DNA of 58,524 nucleotides from Bryobacteraceae bacterium (GTDB taxonomy: Bacteria > Acidobacteriota > Terriglobia > Bryobacterales > Bryobacteraceae), in the NCBI GenBank assembly GCA_025056865.1, contig JANWVO010000059.1:1-58524 (forward strand), read 5' to 3'. The position numbers and the translations under genes were made by a program. Under the pieces are notes generated by a model. It was given only the letters and a program-made list of their open reading frames with translations. It was not told where the DNA came from and searched no databases. Each line of letters begins with the position of its first letter. The first letter of the stretch is position 1. Shown here piece after piece: positions 17,451-25,153 of this stretch.

Positions 17451-19145
17451 ATGCGCACGGGACTGACCAGCGCTGCCCTGGTGCTGGCGGCCTTCGCCGC
17501 CCAGCAGGCTGTGCCCCCCATCGCCTTCCGCGACATCACCGAGGCCAGCGGCGTCCGCTTCATCTGCGACAACGGCGCCACGCCGCGCAAGCACCAGCCG
17601 GAGGGCCTCATCGCCGGCGTGGCCCTCTTCGACTACGACCGCGATGGCGACCTCGACATCTATCTCGTCAACGGCGCCCATATGCCGTCGCTCGTCAAGC
17701 AGGGCGAGAAGCACAAGAACCGCCTGTTCCGCAACAATGGAGACCTCACTTTCACCGACGTCACCGACCGCGCCGGCGTCGGCGGCGAGGGCTACGGCAT
17801 GGGGGTGGCCGCCGCCGACTACGACAACGACGGCTGGCCGGACATCTACGTGCTGAATGTCAATGACAATCAGCTCTTCCACAACAACGGCGACGGCACC
17901 TTCACCGATGTCACGAAGAAGGCAGGCGTTCCCGGCGGCCGCTACAAGGGCAAGAAGATGTGGTCGGTCGCTGCCGCCTGGTTCGACTACGACAACGACG
18001 GCGATCTCGACCTGTTCGTCTCCAACTACTGCGAGTGGGACCCGAACAACGAGCCCGACTGCCTGATCAACGGCGTCCGCATCTACTGCGGCCCGCGCCA
18101 CTACGGCGCCCTGCCCCACACGCTTTACCGCAACAACGGCGACGGCACTTTCACCGATGTCTCGGCCGAAGCCGGCCTGTCCAATGCCCTCGGCCGCGGC
18201 ATGGCGATCGTCATCGCCGACTACGACGACGACGGCTGGATGGACGTCTTCATCGGCAACGACGATGCCCCCATGCAGTTCTTCCACAACCTCGGCGGCA
18301 GGAAGTTCCGGGAAATCGGCCACGAATTGGGAATCGCTTTTTCGGAAAATGGAAATGTAATTTCCGGAATGGGTGCCGATTTCCGGGATCTTTTCAATAC
18401 GGGACGGCCCGATATCTGGGTGACCGCGCTGGAAAAGGAGACCTTCCCGCTGTTTGTCAACGTCGGCGGCGGAATGTTCGAGGACCGCACCGCGGCCACC
18501 GGCCTCGCTCTGGAAACTCTCGAAATGTCCGGCTGGTCCAACGCCATTTACGACCTCGACAACGACGGCTGGAAGGACCTCATCGTCTGCCGCTCCAATG
18601 TCCAGGACATGATCCACACCTACGCGCCGCGCCGCCCCGAAGAGCCGGTCAGCGTTTTCCGCAACCTGGCCAACGGCCGATTCCAGAACCTCACCCGTGC
18701 TGAAGGCTCGGACACGAAGCTCGCCGCCAACTACAAGGGCATGGCCATGGGCGACCTGGACAACGATGGCCGCGTCGACGCCGTCCTGCTGGTGCTGAAC
18801 GGCCCGGCCCGCGTCTTCCGCAACGTCTCTCCGGGCGGAAACAGTTGGCTGCTGGTCGAGCTCACCGGCACGAAGAGCAACCGCATGGGCATCGGTGCGA
18901 AGATCCGGGTGACCGACGAGCGCGGCTTCGTCCAATACAACCACGCCACGGTGAGCACCGGTTACGCCGCCACCAGCGACCACCGCGTGCACTTCGGCCT
19001 CGGAACGGCAAAGCGCATCCGGGAGATCGAGATCCGCTGGCCGAGCGGCATCCGCCAGGTGCTGAACGATGTCGCCGTGAACCAGATTCTCAAGGTCACG
19101 GAACCCGCCGCCACGGCCCCAGCCACACCGGCTTCGACGCGCTAG
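17451..19145 (+). CDS. Secreted FG-GAP beta-propeller with ASPIC/UnbV domain (CRTAC1-like)
   Basis: 564 residues from the ATG at 17451, which opens a signal peptide (TSAALVLAAFAAQQA); the open frame extends far upstream without coding character. Calcium motifs include DYDRDGDLD, DYDNDGWPD, DYDNDGDLD, DYDDDGWMD, DLDNDGWKD and DLDNDGRVD, plus a degenerate DLFNTGRPD. The ASPIC/UnbV domain is intact (GIGAKIRV, STGYAATSDHRVHFGLG, IRWPSGIRQVL). It is very similar to the paralogue starting at 12208, blade for blade, and the two bracket the VWFA/TPR operon. Expected to be exported; biological role unknown. Confidence 0.87.
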   Translation: MRTGLTSAALVLAAFAAQQAVPPIAFRDITEASGVRFICDNGATPRKHQPEGLIAGVALFDYDRDGDLDIYLVNGAHMPSLVKQGEKHKNRLFRNNGDLTFTDVTDRAGVGGEGYGMGVAAADYDNDGWPDIYVLNVNDNQLFHNNGDGTFTDVTKKAGVPGGRYKGKKMWSVAAAWFDYDNDGDLDLFVSNYCEWDPNNEPDCLINGVRIYCGPRHYGALPHTLYRNNGDGTFTDVSAEAGLSNALGRGMAIVIADYDDDGWMDVFIGNDDAPMQFFHNLGGRKFREIGHELGIAFSENGNVISGMGADFRDLFNTGRPDIWVTALEKETFPLFVNVGGGMFEDRTAATGLALETLEMSGWSNAIYDLDNDGWKDLIVCRSNVQDMIHTYAPRRPEEPVSVFRNLANGRFQNLTRAEGSDTKLAANYKGMAMGDLDNDGRVDAVLLVLNGPARVFRNVSPGGNSWLLVELTGTKSNRMGIGAKIRVTDERGFVQYNHATVSTGYAATSDHRVHFGLGTAKRIREIEIRWPSGIRQVLNDVAVNQILKVTEPAATAPATPASTR

Positions 19146-19789
19146 CCCCGGACCACACGGCTCCGGGCAGCCGGGTGAAGCGACCGCTTTCCGCTCGCGC
19201 GCACCCCGCTGTTGGGAATTTCACCCCCGGCAGGGGCGCGCCTCCCGTTGCCTCCAGATCTGGTCACCGCAGAGGCGGCTCTCCCCGCGCGGGACGCCGG
19301 AGCTATTGCAACGGAGGCCCTGGACCGCACGGATGAGGGCGCGGCAGGTGTCGGGACGCTGGAAGGCTGCGGCGTGGAAGGAGCGGACTTCGGAAGAAAG
19401 GATCAGCAAATCCGGACGTAAAAGGGGAAAGCGGCAGGGCCGCCGGGAAGCATGCCCCGGGACGCCGCAGCCGGCTCCTTTCTTCGGGGTGATTCCCGCG
19501 CGCCCGGCGTCATCTCGGTCGAGCTCTCTCGGGTCCGGCTGCGGCGGAACGTCCTGCCTGCGCAGCGGACTCTCCGCGCGGCTTGACAGCTCCTGCGGCG
19601 CGGAGGCGCATGTGCCCGTGGCGCCGCGGTCTCGTCAGGTGCACACAGAGGCGCCGCGTTGCCGATGCGTTGCTCGACGCTACGCTCTTCGCCTCGCCCT
19701 TCGGTTCGCGAAGGCCGGCGCGCGGCATTTTCGACGGGCTTCGGTGCCGCAGCGGGGAGCCATGCCCCGCCGCACGGGCCTCCCGCGTG
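19146..19789. other. Gene-free spacer of about 640 bp
   Basis: No gene is supported. A hairpin CCTTCG-GTTCG-CGAAGG (19698-19714) lies downstream of the DUF669-like gene in its direction and could end its transcript, though no T-run follows. The rest is GC-rich without recognisable features. It marks the left edge of an accessory block. Confidence 0.4.
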
Positions 19790-20296
19790 TCAGAACGGCA
19801 GGTCGTCATCCTGCGCCGCGGGCCATGAGTCCGTGGCTGGGCTCCCTCTCTGTCCGTCTTCCGTCCCTGCCAGACCGAGGAAGTAAACCTCGGTCCACCG
19901 CCGTTCCGGATTCGCCTTCTTGAAAATCCGCACCTGGCGGTCGACCAGCTCGCCAGCCCGTGCTGGAAGGTCGCTGAGCCTCTCCAGATGCATGTCAAGC
20001 CGCTCGAGGTCGCGCTTGAGAAACGCCAGCGTTTTCGGCGTAATGACGCGGACCTTGGTCACTGCCCTGCCCTGGCAGCTTGGGCCGAGAATGCGGAGTT
20101 TCCACAGCACCATCGGATTGCCAGTTGTGGCCGTCCGGCTGATGTGCACGCCTTCGATGCTGGCTTCGTAGGCGCCATCCGGGATCTCGTCGGCTGGCGC
20201 GCTCTGGCCGGCCCGGGGAGGATCGGCGAGCGAGTAGTCCTCATCGTAGATGCTGAGGTCGATGCCGGGTTCGGTTTCTGAAGACTGGTGGTTCAT
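19790..20296 (-). CDS. DUF669-like ssDNA-binding protein with SSB-type acidic tip
   Basis: 168 residues, AGGGA before the ATG. The core reads IPDGAYEASIEGVHISRT, TGNPMVLWKLRILGPSCQGR, ITPKTLAFLKRDLERL and WTEVYFLGL, a close match to the pattern of DUF669 proteins, which are mostly phage-borne and linked to ssDNA binding and recombination. The protein ends in D-D-D-L-P-F, the acidic tip that in single-stranded DNA-binding proteins recruits partner enzymes. The combination suggests a phage- or plasmid-derived SSB-like protein. No phage genes flank it; an IS3 element lies about 120 bp upstream of its start. Family assignment is by pattern only. Confidence 0.68.
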   Translation of the reverse strand: MNHQSSETEPGIDLSIYDEDYSLADPPRAGQSAPADEIPDGAYEASIEGVHISRTATTGNPMVLWKLRILGPSCQGRAVTKVRVITPKTLAFLKRDLERLDMHLERLSDLPARAGELVDRQVRIFKKANPERRWTEVYFLGLAGTEDGQRGSPATDSWPAAQDDDLPF

Positions 20297-20405
20297 GGTT
20301 CGGATCCCTGAACATTAAGTGGGAATCCAATCCGGCATTTCTCAGGCGGACTTTGCCGACGAATGTGCAGGACCAGAAAAGAGTCCATCTTCGGCGCGAG
20401 CCTGC

Positions 20406-20416
20406 GCGGATGCGTC
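20406..20416 (+). repeat. Direct repeat left of the IS element (GCGGATGCGTC)
   Basis: Eleven bases identical to 21791-21801, abutting the outer ends of the insertion sequence. They may be a target duplication, but 11 bp is long for IS3-family elements. Confidence 0.55.
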
Positions 20417-20587
20417 CGTGTCCCCCGCCCCACGATTTTCTTGGACACTGAACTGAAAAGAAGGAGAGTCAGAATCTCCAACAGCAAGTAAGCGGTTCCG
20501 GGAGCCGCGGAGGGAGCCCGGAGGGCGACCGGAGAGGCCCCCGGAACCAGCCGCCGCGGCAAGGGCCGCTGGTCTGCCAAGCGGAAG

Positions 20588-20863
20588 ATGTCCGTCGTCC
20601 TGGAACTCCTGCGCGGCGAGGACCTGGAAAGCGTCAGCCGAAAGTACGCGGTTACGGCCGCCACGCTGTCGGCCTGGCGGGATGCCTTTTTCGCCAGCGG
20701 CGAGGCCGGTCTGAAGATCCGCGAGGAGGATCTGGTCGACGAGGATGGCCGGCGCATGAAGTCAATCATCGCCGAGCTGGCGATGGCCAACGAACTTCTG
20801 CACGAGCGCATCCGGCAACTGGAGAACGCCAACCCTTCTCTGAAGTGGAGGTCGAAGCGATGA
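20588..20863 (+). CDS. IS3-family transposase orfA (HTH protein)
   Basis: 91 residues. The N-terminal helix-turn-helix reads VVLELLRGEDLESVSRKYAV and TAATLSAWRDAFFASG, followed by a coiled segment (AELAMANELLHERIRQLENA) typical of the leucine-zipper region of orfA. It would bind the terminal repeats and pair with orfB. The frame is open for 37 codons upstream of the ATG and encodes SRRGKGRWSAKRK directly before it, sequence that resembles the start of such proteins, but no ATG, GTG or TTG lies there before a TAA. The protein may therefore be N-terminally shortened or use an unusual start. Confidence 0.8.
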   Translation: MSVVLELLRGEDLESVSRKYAVTAATLSAWRDAFFASGEAGLKIREEDLVDEDGRRMKSIIAELAMANELLHERIRQLENANPSLKWRSKR

Positions 20864-21750
20864 GCCAAGCCCAGTCGCCCTCCACAGGCCGCAAGAACTG
20901 GTGGGCTCGCGTGCTGGCCGTGTGGGGTCAGCCGCGTTCGACGTACTACGCCCGGCAGCAGCGGGCCAGGCAGGCCGCGGCTTTGCTGCGGCGTGGTCCG
21001 AAGACGAAGCACACCGACGCCGAGTTGCTGGAGAACATCCGTGCCATCCTGGCCGCTTCTCCGTTTCATGGCGAAGGCCATCGCAAGATCTGGTCGGGGC
21101 TGCGCGTCCAAGGGGTCCGCACTTCCAAGCCATGCGTGATGCGCCTGATGCGGGAGAACCAACTCCTGGCCCCGCAGCGGCAATTCGCGCCGGTGGTGGA
21201 GAAGACGCATGCCGGCTCCATCGTGACCAGCGAGCCCAACCAGATGTGGGGCACCGATGCCACCACCGTCACCCTGGCCGATGGCCAGGTCACCGTCTTC
21301 GCCGCCGTCGATCATTGCACCGCCGAGTGCGTCGGCATTCACGCCGTCAAACGCGCCACCCGCTTTGAAGCGATCGAGCCCCTGCGCCAGGGCGTGCGCG
21401 AGCGCTTCGGCGCCTTCGGCTCCCAGGCCGCCGCCGGCTTACAGATCCGCCACGACCACCGGTCACAGTACATGAGCGGCCACTTTGAGAGGGAGTTGCG
21501 CTTTCTCGGCATGGCGTCCTCTCCGGTTTTCGTCCGCGAGCCGGAAGCCAACGGCTGCATTGAACGCTTCTTCCGCACCCTCAAAGGGCAGCTTCTCTGG
21601 GTGCAGCACTTCCAGGACCTCGAAGATCTGCAAATCGCACTGCGCGAGTTCCGCGATCGCTACAACCGCGAGAGGCTGATCGAACGGCTCGCCCACCAGT
21701 CCCCGCGGCAGGCTCGCGAGCGCTTCCTTGCGCTCCAGCAGGCTACATGA
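20860..21750 (+). CDS. IS3-family transposase orfB (DDE integrase)
   Basis: 296 residues from the ATG at 20860, which overlaps the orfA stop as ATGA; a GTG at 20845 is also in frame. An HTH_21-like segment (FHGEGHRKIWSGLRVQG, PCVMRLMRENQLLAP) precedes the integrase core. The catalytic triad is visible as MWGTDAT, then HDHRSQYMSGHF, then NGCIERFFRTLKGQL. The second motif usually reads HDHGSQY; here Arg replaces Gly. The C-terminus (FRDRYNRERLIERLAHQSPRQARERF) is the standard IS3 ending. In many IS3 elements a frameshift makes OrfAB; here the ATGA overlap suggests coupled translation. Confidence 0.87.
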   Translation: MSQAQSPSTGRKNWWARVLAVWGQPRSTYYARQQRARQAAALLRRGPKTKHTDAELLENIRAILAASPFHGEGHRKIWSGLRVQGVRTSKPCVMRLMRENQLLAPQRQFAPVVEKTHAGSIVTSEPNQMWGTDATTVTLADGQVTVFAAVDHCTAECVGIHAVKRATRFEAIEPLRQGVRERFGAFGSQAAAGLQIRHDHRSQYMSGHFERELRFLGMASSPVFVREPEANGCIERFFRTLKGQLLWVQHFQDLEDLQIALREFRDRYNRERLIERLAHQSPRQARERFLALQQAT

Positions 21751-21790
21751 TGATGGTGAACCTACTGTCCAGGAAATCGGGAGCGGTGCA

Positions 21791-21801
21791 GCGGATGCGT
21801 C
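21791..21801 (+). repeat. Direct repeat right of the IS element (GCGGATGCGTC)
   Basis: Identical to 20406-20416. This copy also forms the left arm of the hairpin at 21791-21816. Confidence 0.55.
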
Positions 21802-21816
21802 GGTGACGGCATCCGC
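21791..21816 (-). terminator. Hairpin at the end of the small membrane-protein gene
   Basis: GCGGATGC pairs with GCATCCGC (8 bp), with a further GTC/GAC pairing inside around a short loop. It lies 4 bp past the stop of the minus-strand gene at 21821. No T-run follows, so termination is inferred. The insertion sequence abuts this hairpin. Confidence 0.4.
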
Positions 21817-21820
21817 ACGC

Positions 21821-22132
21821 TCAGCGGAACTCTTTCCAGAGGACGCCGAAGAGAGACCAGCCGAGATTGAGCAGGCAGCCGACCTCGATGAAACGGACCA
21901 GTGTCACCACGCGCTCGTTCAGAAACTCAAAGCGCAGCAGCAGGGCGCAGATCACGGCCACGTAGACAACATAGGCATTGAGCACCCCGGTGTAGGCGTT
22001 CAGATGCACGACGGCCCCGAAGTAATAAAGCAGGGGCCAGTTATTTTCCAGGCGCAGGCGGAATCTGGTAGCCGCCAGCCAAACGGTGCCCGCAAGCAGC
22101 GCCACCGTAAAAACAAATCCGATGTTGCTCAT
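21821..22132 (-). CDS. Small polytopic membrane protein of unknown function
   Basis: 103 residues with GAAAGG six bases before the ATG and a good promoter upstream. Three membrane helices are visible: IGFVFTVALLAGTVWLAA, NAYVVYVAVICALLL and the C-terminal VGCLLNLGWSLFGVLW, with LYYFGAVVHLNAYTG between. No family was recognised. It is separated from the transposon by a hairpin and reads away from the gene-free block. Confidence 0.65.
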   Translation of the reverse strand: MSNIGFVFTVALLAGTVWLAATRFRLRLENNWPLLYYFGAVVHLNAYTGVLNAYVVYVAVICALLLRFEFLNERVVTLVRFIEVGCLLNLGWSLFGVLWKEFR

Positions 22133-22167
22133 GGGGAACCTTTCGCCTGCAACGTCTGCGTCCCTTG

Positions 22168-22197
22168 ATCATACGGCTGCATCCGGCCTGCGGGCAA
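22168..22197 (-). promoter_or_regulatory. Promoter of the small membrane-protein gene
   Basis: On the minus strand TTGCCC (22192-22197) and TATGAT (22168-22173) are separated by 18 bp, a good housekeeping-type promoter 35 bp before the ATG at 22132. Confidence 0.5.
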
Positions 22198-22912
22198 CGA
22201 AGCTTCCTGAGGCCTTTTCCGAGTGCCAGCAGCGTCTGCGGGCGGGCTGCCGCGGATGCCGCGGCAGGGCATGCTATCGTCAGCGAACGGCTCCAGTTCC
22301 GGCATGACGAAGGCCCCCAAATAGCTCCACCGCGGAGGTGGCATCTCCCCGGGGAATGCGACCGGCACGGATGATCCCTGGGGTCCGGCAACGTCCCACA
22401 ACCCTGCAACAGCAAAGCTCTCCCCTGTCGGCGCAGCTTTCCGGCGATACGCTGCCATGCGCGCCGGCGCAAGGAAACGGCAACCCGATGCGGCGGCAGC
22501 GCCCGGGCAACCGCAGCCTTCTGCCAGCGCGCGGATCGCTGCCGCCACTCTGGCCGGGTCTGGGAAGACCGAACGGGACACTCGGACAAGGTTTGGAAAT
22601 TCCACCGCCGGTACGCGCCGGCACCGCCACCCCGATCGGTCCTCTTTCATGGCGGGAGCCAGCAGGGCGGTGCGTGGCGCTTTCGGCGCCTTTGCCTTCT
22701 GCCAGGGGTTGAGGCATGGCCCGGCGCAGCCTGGAACTGCCAGGAGCGGGTGGCCGACGGGATCCTGGTTCTGCGCCGTGGCAGGACACCTGCGCGGGGT
22801 TGGCCCTGCTGCGGCGCCGGGCCAGCGGCGCGTGACGCCAGCCGGGGCAGGCACATGCCGATGCTGCCGGTGCAGCCCGCTCCCGGATGCCTGCGCCATC
22901 CGAACGGCGTCA

Positions 22913-22951
22913 GAAAGGGGCCGGAATGGCTTCCGCCTTCCGGCCCCTTTC
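22913..22951. repeat. Perfect 14-bp inverted repeat with an 11-base loop
   Basis: GAAAGGGGCCGGAA (22913-22926) pairs with TTCCGGCCCCTTTC (22938-22951). The A-rich start and TTTC end resemble a bidirectional terminator, but there is no gene close by for it to serve. Confidence 0.5.
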
Positions 22952-23744
22952 CGTCCGGCGGCAATTCCCGGTTCAGAGCGCAACCGCAGAGCACGCTCAC
23001 GGCTGCCGGCTCCGCCCGTGTGCATTCCTTCCGCCATATCGGATTTCATGATCCGGAATCGCCAGCCAGCAGCACCTGCCGCCCGGACGCGGACATGGCC
23101 CGCCTTGCAGGTCCGTCCGCCGTGGGCCGTCATGATTCCGCGAATGGCCGCTTCTCCAGCCTGGCTGCGGGCAGTAGCAGCCGCCGCAGACCACCACGAC
23201 GCGGCTGGCGGCTCGACCGCCGGGCCTGTCCCGGCATGGGACATGCCATCTCCTGAACAGGCCAGGACGCGCCGCAGCAGGCAGACATGGCTTCCTTGCG
23301 AGAAGCTGTGCCCGCCAGCCGCCTTCTCGCGGCCAGACTGTGGCTGGAGCTTGCCGGAAAACCTTCGTGCCTGAACCGGCCCGCCGCCGGTGCAGGAATG
23401 GCGGCGGCGATCGTCGGCGTGCTTCTGCACCCTTCCGGGCAGCATTCGGCGGGAACGGTCCGGCGCCAGGGCTGACGGAGCGCGAACTAAGGCTCCCGCA
23501 TTTCGCTGGCACGGGGATCGAGTCACGCGCCTCCGCTCCGGTTGTCCCGCAACGTGGGCAGGAACTCCGACCGGCGTCACCCCGGAAAGACCGGATCCCT
23601 TTCGAAGCCGTCGTGGCCGGCGGTATTGCGCTGCGGCTTCGGTGCCGCGGCCCGCTCGCGGCAGGCTGCGCTGCCCGGAATGGAAGCGAGAGTCCGCACA
23701 GATCCGGAGCCGTCTCCTTGAGCTCCTTTCGCTGTTCCGGGGAA

Positions 23745-23848
23745 ACGGCGCAACCGTTCCAGGGTGCAGCCCGACGCCCGATCGGGCCGAGCGCCGGCGG
23801 CATCGCCCCCATTCCCGGGACACGGCGCGACCGTTCCGGGGTGCAGCC
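23745..23848. repeat. Two 27-bp direct repeats 77 bp apart
   Basis: ACGGCGCAACCGTTCC-AGGGTGCAGCC (23745-23771) recurs at 23822-23848 with two substitutions (A to G at positions 9 and 17). Each is preceded by a C/G-run with GGGA. No role is apparent. Confidence 0.5.
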
Positions 23849-24036
23849 TCAGGCGCGGTGGGACCAACCGGGGCGAACCAGCGGCGGGAGCAACGGCAGG
23901 ACAGGCGTCCTCCACGGAACTCCACGGGCCGGCTCCAGACCGCGGCGAGGCCGGCTTGCAACGCCAGCGGGGTCCGGCCCGGCAGATTCACTGCCGGCAG
24001 GACCCCGCCAGCCTCGGGCTTTCCGCCTCGCCGCGT

Positions 24037-24138
24037 TCACTCCTCGGCGTTCCGGCTCCTGCGGCGCATGATGATCGCGCCCAGAAGAACCACCGCCAGA
24101 ACGGCGCAGACAATGCGAATGATCGAGGTGCTATCCAT
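24037..24138 (-). CDS. 33-residue single-helix membrane protein
   Basis: The ATG at 24138 has GGAGAG six bases upstream. The peptide has a short polar start (M-D-S-T-S), one hydrophobic helix (IIRIVCAVLAVVLLGAIIM) and a strongly basic tail (RRRSRN) ending in acidic AEE. This order predicts a membrane protein with the C-terminus in the cytoplasm. It follows tadC on the same strand with a 70-bp gap and may be the last gene of the Tad operon. It is too short for family assignment. Confidence 0.6.
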   Translation of the reverse strand: MDSTSIIRIVCAVLAVVLLGAIIMRRRSRNAEE

Positions 24139-24208
24139 GTGGGTCTCTCCTTTCCCTGTTTGCCGCGGAATTTCGTGTTGCTGAGTGCGCAGCCCCGCGA
24201 AGCCCGCC

Positions 24209-25129
24209 TCAGATGCCAGTCATCATCGGGATCAGCTCCCGGACGATCTTGACAGCCACCGGACCAACCGTCACCACGAACAGCGACGGCAAGATGCAGA
24301 AGAAAATCGGGAACACCAGCTTCACGCCCAGCTTGGCCGCCTTTTCCTCGGCCGCCTGGCGCGCCTGCACGCGCATGAAGTCAGCGTGCGCCCTCAGGCT
24401 CTGGGCGACGCCGGTGCCGAAGCGGTCGGCCTGCACGAGCACGGCCACCAGCTTCTTCAGATCGTCCACTGCGGTGCGCTCGGCCAGGTTTCGCAGCGCC
24501 TCGGCCCGCCTCTTGCCAGCCTTCAGCTCGAGGTTGACCATGGCGAACTCCTCGCTGATTTCCGGATGCGCGTGCTCGAGCTCCTTGGCCACCTGAAGAA
24601 TGGCCTGGTCGAGGCCAAGGCCGGATTCCACGCACACCACCATCAGGTCGAGCGCATTCGGCAGCCCGCGGCGGATCTGGCGCTGGCGGCGCCGCGCCAT
24701 CCAGTTCACGTACTCGTTCGGCCCGAAGAAGCCGACGCCGGCGGCTGCCAGCACCGCCACAAACTTGTTGAACGCCTCGGCGGCCGAGCCCCACACCGCG
24801 AGCGTCATCACCAGCGGCAGTCCGGCGCCCAGAACCAGCTTCGCCCCGTAAAGCAGCTTCAGCGCGTTCGGGCTGCGCATTCCGGCCCGCGTCAGCCGCC
24901 GCTGCATTACCGTCATGTCCTTCGGCGAAGCCGGAACCATCGAGCCAAGGCGGTTCAGCAGGTCGCGGAAGACCAGGCTCGGATGGACGGGCGCTTCCTC
25001 CTGCTCGACCACCACGCCGGTCACCCGCTCGATGTACTCCTGCGGACGCACCCACAGCCGCATCCCGAGCAGCGCCACTCCAAGCGCCACCGCCACGAAA
25101 ATCAGCGTGCTGAGCAGAATCGCCGTCAT
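24209..25129 (-). CDS. tadC: TadC-like inner-membrane platform protein, main cluster
   Basis: 306 residues. An N-terminal helix (ILLSTLIFVAVALGVALLG), two central helices, an F domain (GLPNALDLMVVCVESGLGLD, RAEALRNLAERTAVDDL, VLVQADRFGTGV) and a terminal helix (LVFPIFFCILPSLFVVTVGP). It is paralogous to the protein starting at 6866, aligning over the whole F domain. It follows tadB by 24 bp. With TadB it forms the platform driven by the CpaF ATPase. Confidence 0.88.
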   Translation of the reverse strand: MTAILLSTLIFVAVALGVALLGMRLWVRPQEYIERVTGVVVEQEEAPVHPSLVFRDLLNRLGSMVPASPKDMTVMQRRLTRAGMRSPNALKLLYGAKLVLGAGLPLVMTLAVWGSAAEAFNKFVAVLAAAGVGFFGPNEYVNWMARRRQRQIRRGLPNALDLMVVCVESGLGLDQAILQVAKELEHAHPEISEEFAMVNLELKAGKRRAEALRNLAERTAVDDLKKLVAVLVQADRFGTGVAQSLRAHADFMRVQARQAAEEKAAKLGVKLVFPIFFCILPSLFVVTVGPVAVKIVRELIPMMTGI

Positions 25130-25153
25130 CGGTGCCGGGCCCTCCCGCGCCTG

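Larger units (their letters stand above)
20417..21790 (+). mobile_element. IS3-family insertion sequence, about 1.37 kb
   Basis: Holds an HTH orfA and a DDE orfB overlapping by ATGA. Imperfect terminal inverted repeats are visible: left end ...CGATTTTCTTGGACACT (from 20433) against the reverse complement of the right end, ...CGATTTCCTGGACAGT (to 21779). Identical 11-bp sequences flank both sides. The outer limits are taken from those repeats and from a TG...CA-like boundary and are uncertain by a few bases. Both orfs look intact, but the region before orfA lacks a start codon for an N-terminal extension that appears encoded. Confidence 0.75.
22198..24036. other. Gene-free block of about 1.84 kb, rich in perfect inverted repeats
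   Basis: Long open frames run through this stretch on both strands, but their translations are Arg/Pro/Ala/Gly-rich and show no domain, so I treat it as non-coding. It holds several perfect inverted repeats: CTGCCGCGG-ATG-CCGCGGCAG (22247-22267), the 14-bp pair at 22913-22951, and a nested pair GGCCTGT...ACAGGCC (23223-23263) enclosing GGCATG-GGA-CATGCC. Two 27-bp near-identical direct repeats start at 23745 and 23822. The function is unknown. Confidence 0.45.

Noticed and set aside
17445-18992. 515-codon frame antisense to the CRTAC1-like gene
   Set aside because: Mirror of the DxDxDG-rich gene (Val/Asp/Ala-rich shadow); the plus strand has the recognised domains and signal peptide. The same applies to antisense frames at 599-1831, 11743-13044 and 53749-55455.
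22129-23991. 620-codon minus-strand open frame in the gene-free block
   Set aside because: The translation is Arg/Pro/Gly/Ala-rich with no domain, no signal and no Shine-Dalgarno; long frames are expected by chance in such GC-rich DNA.
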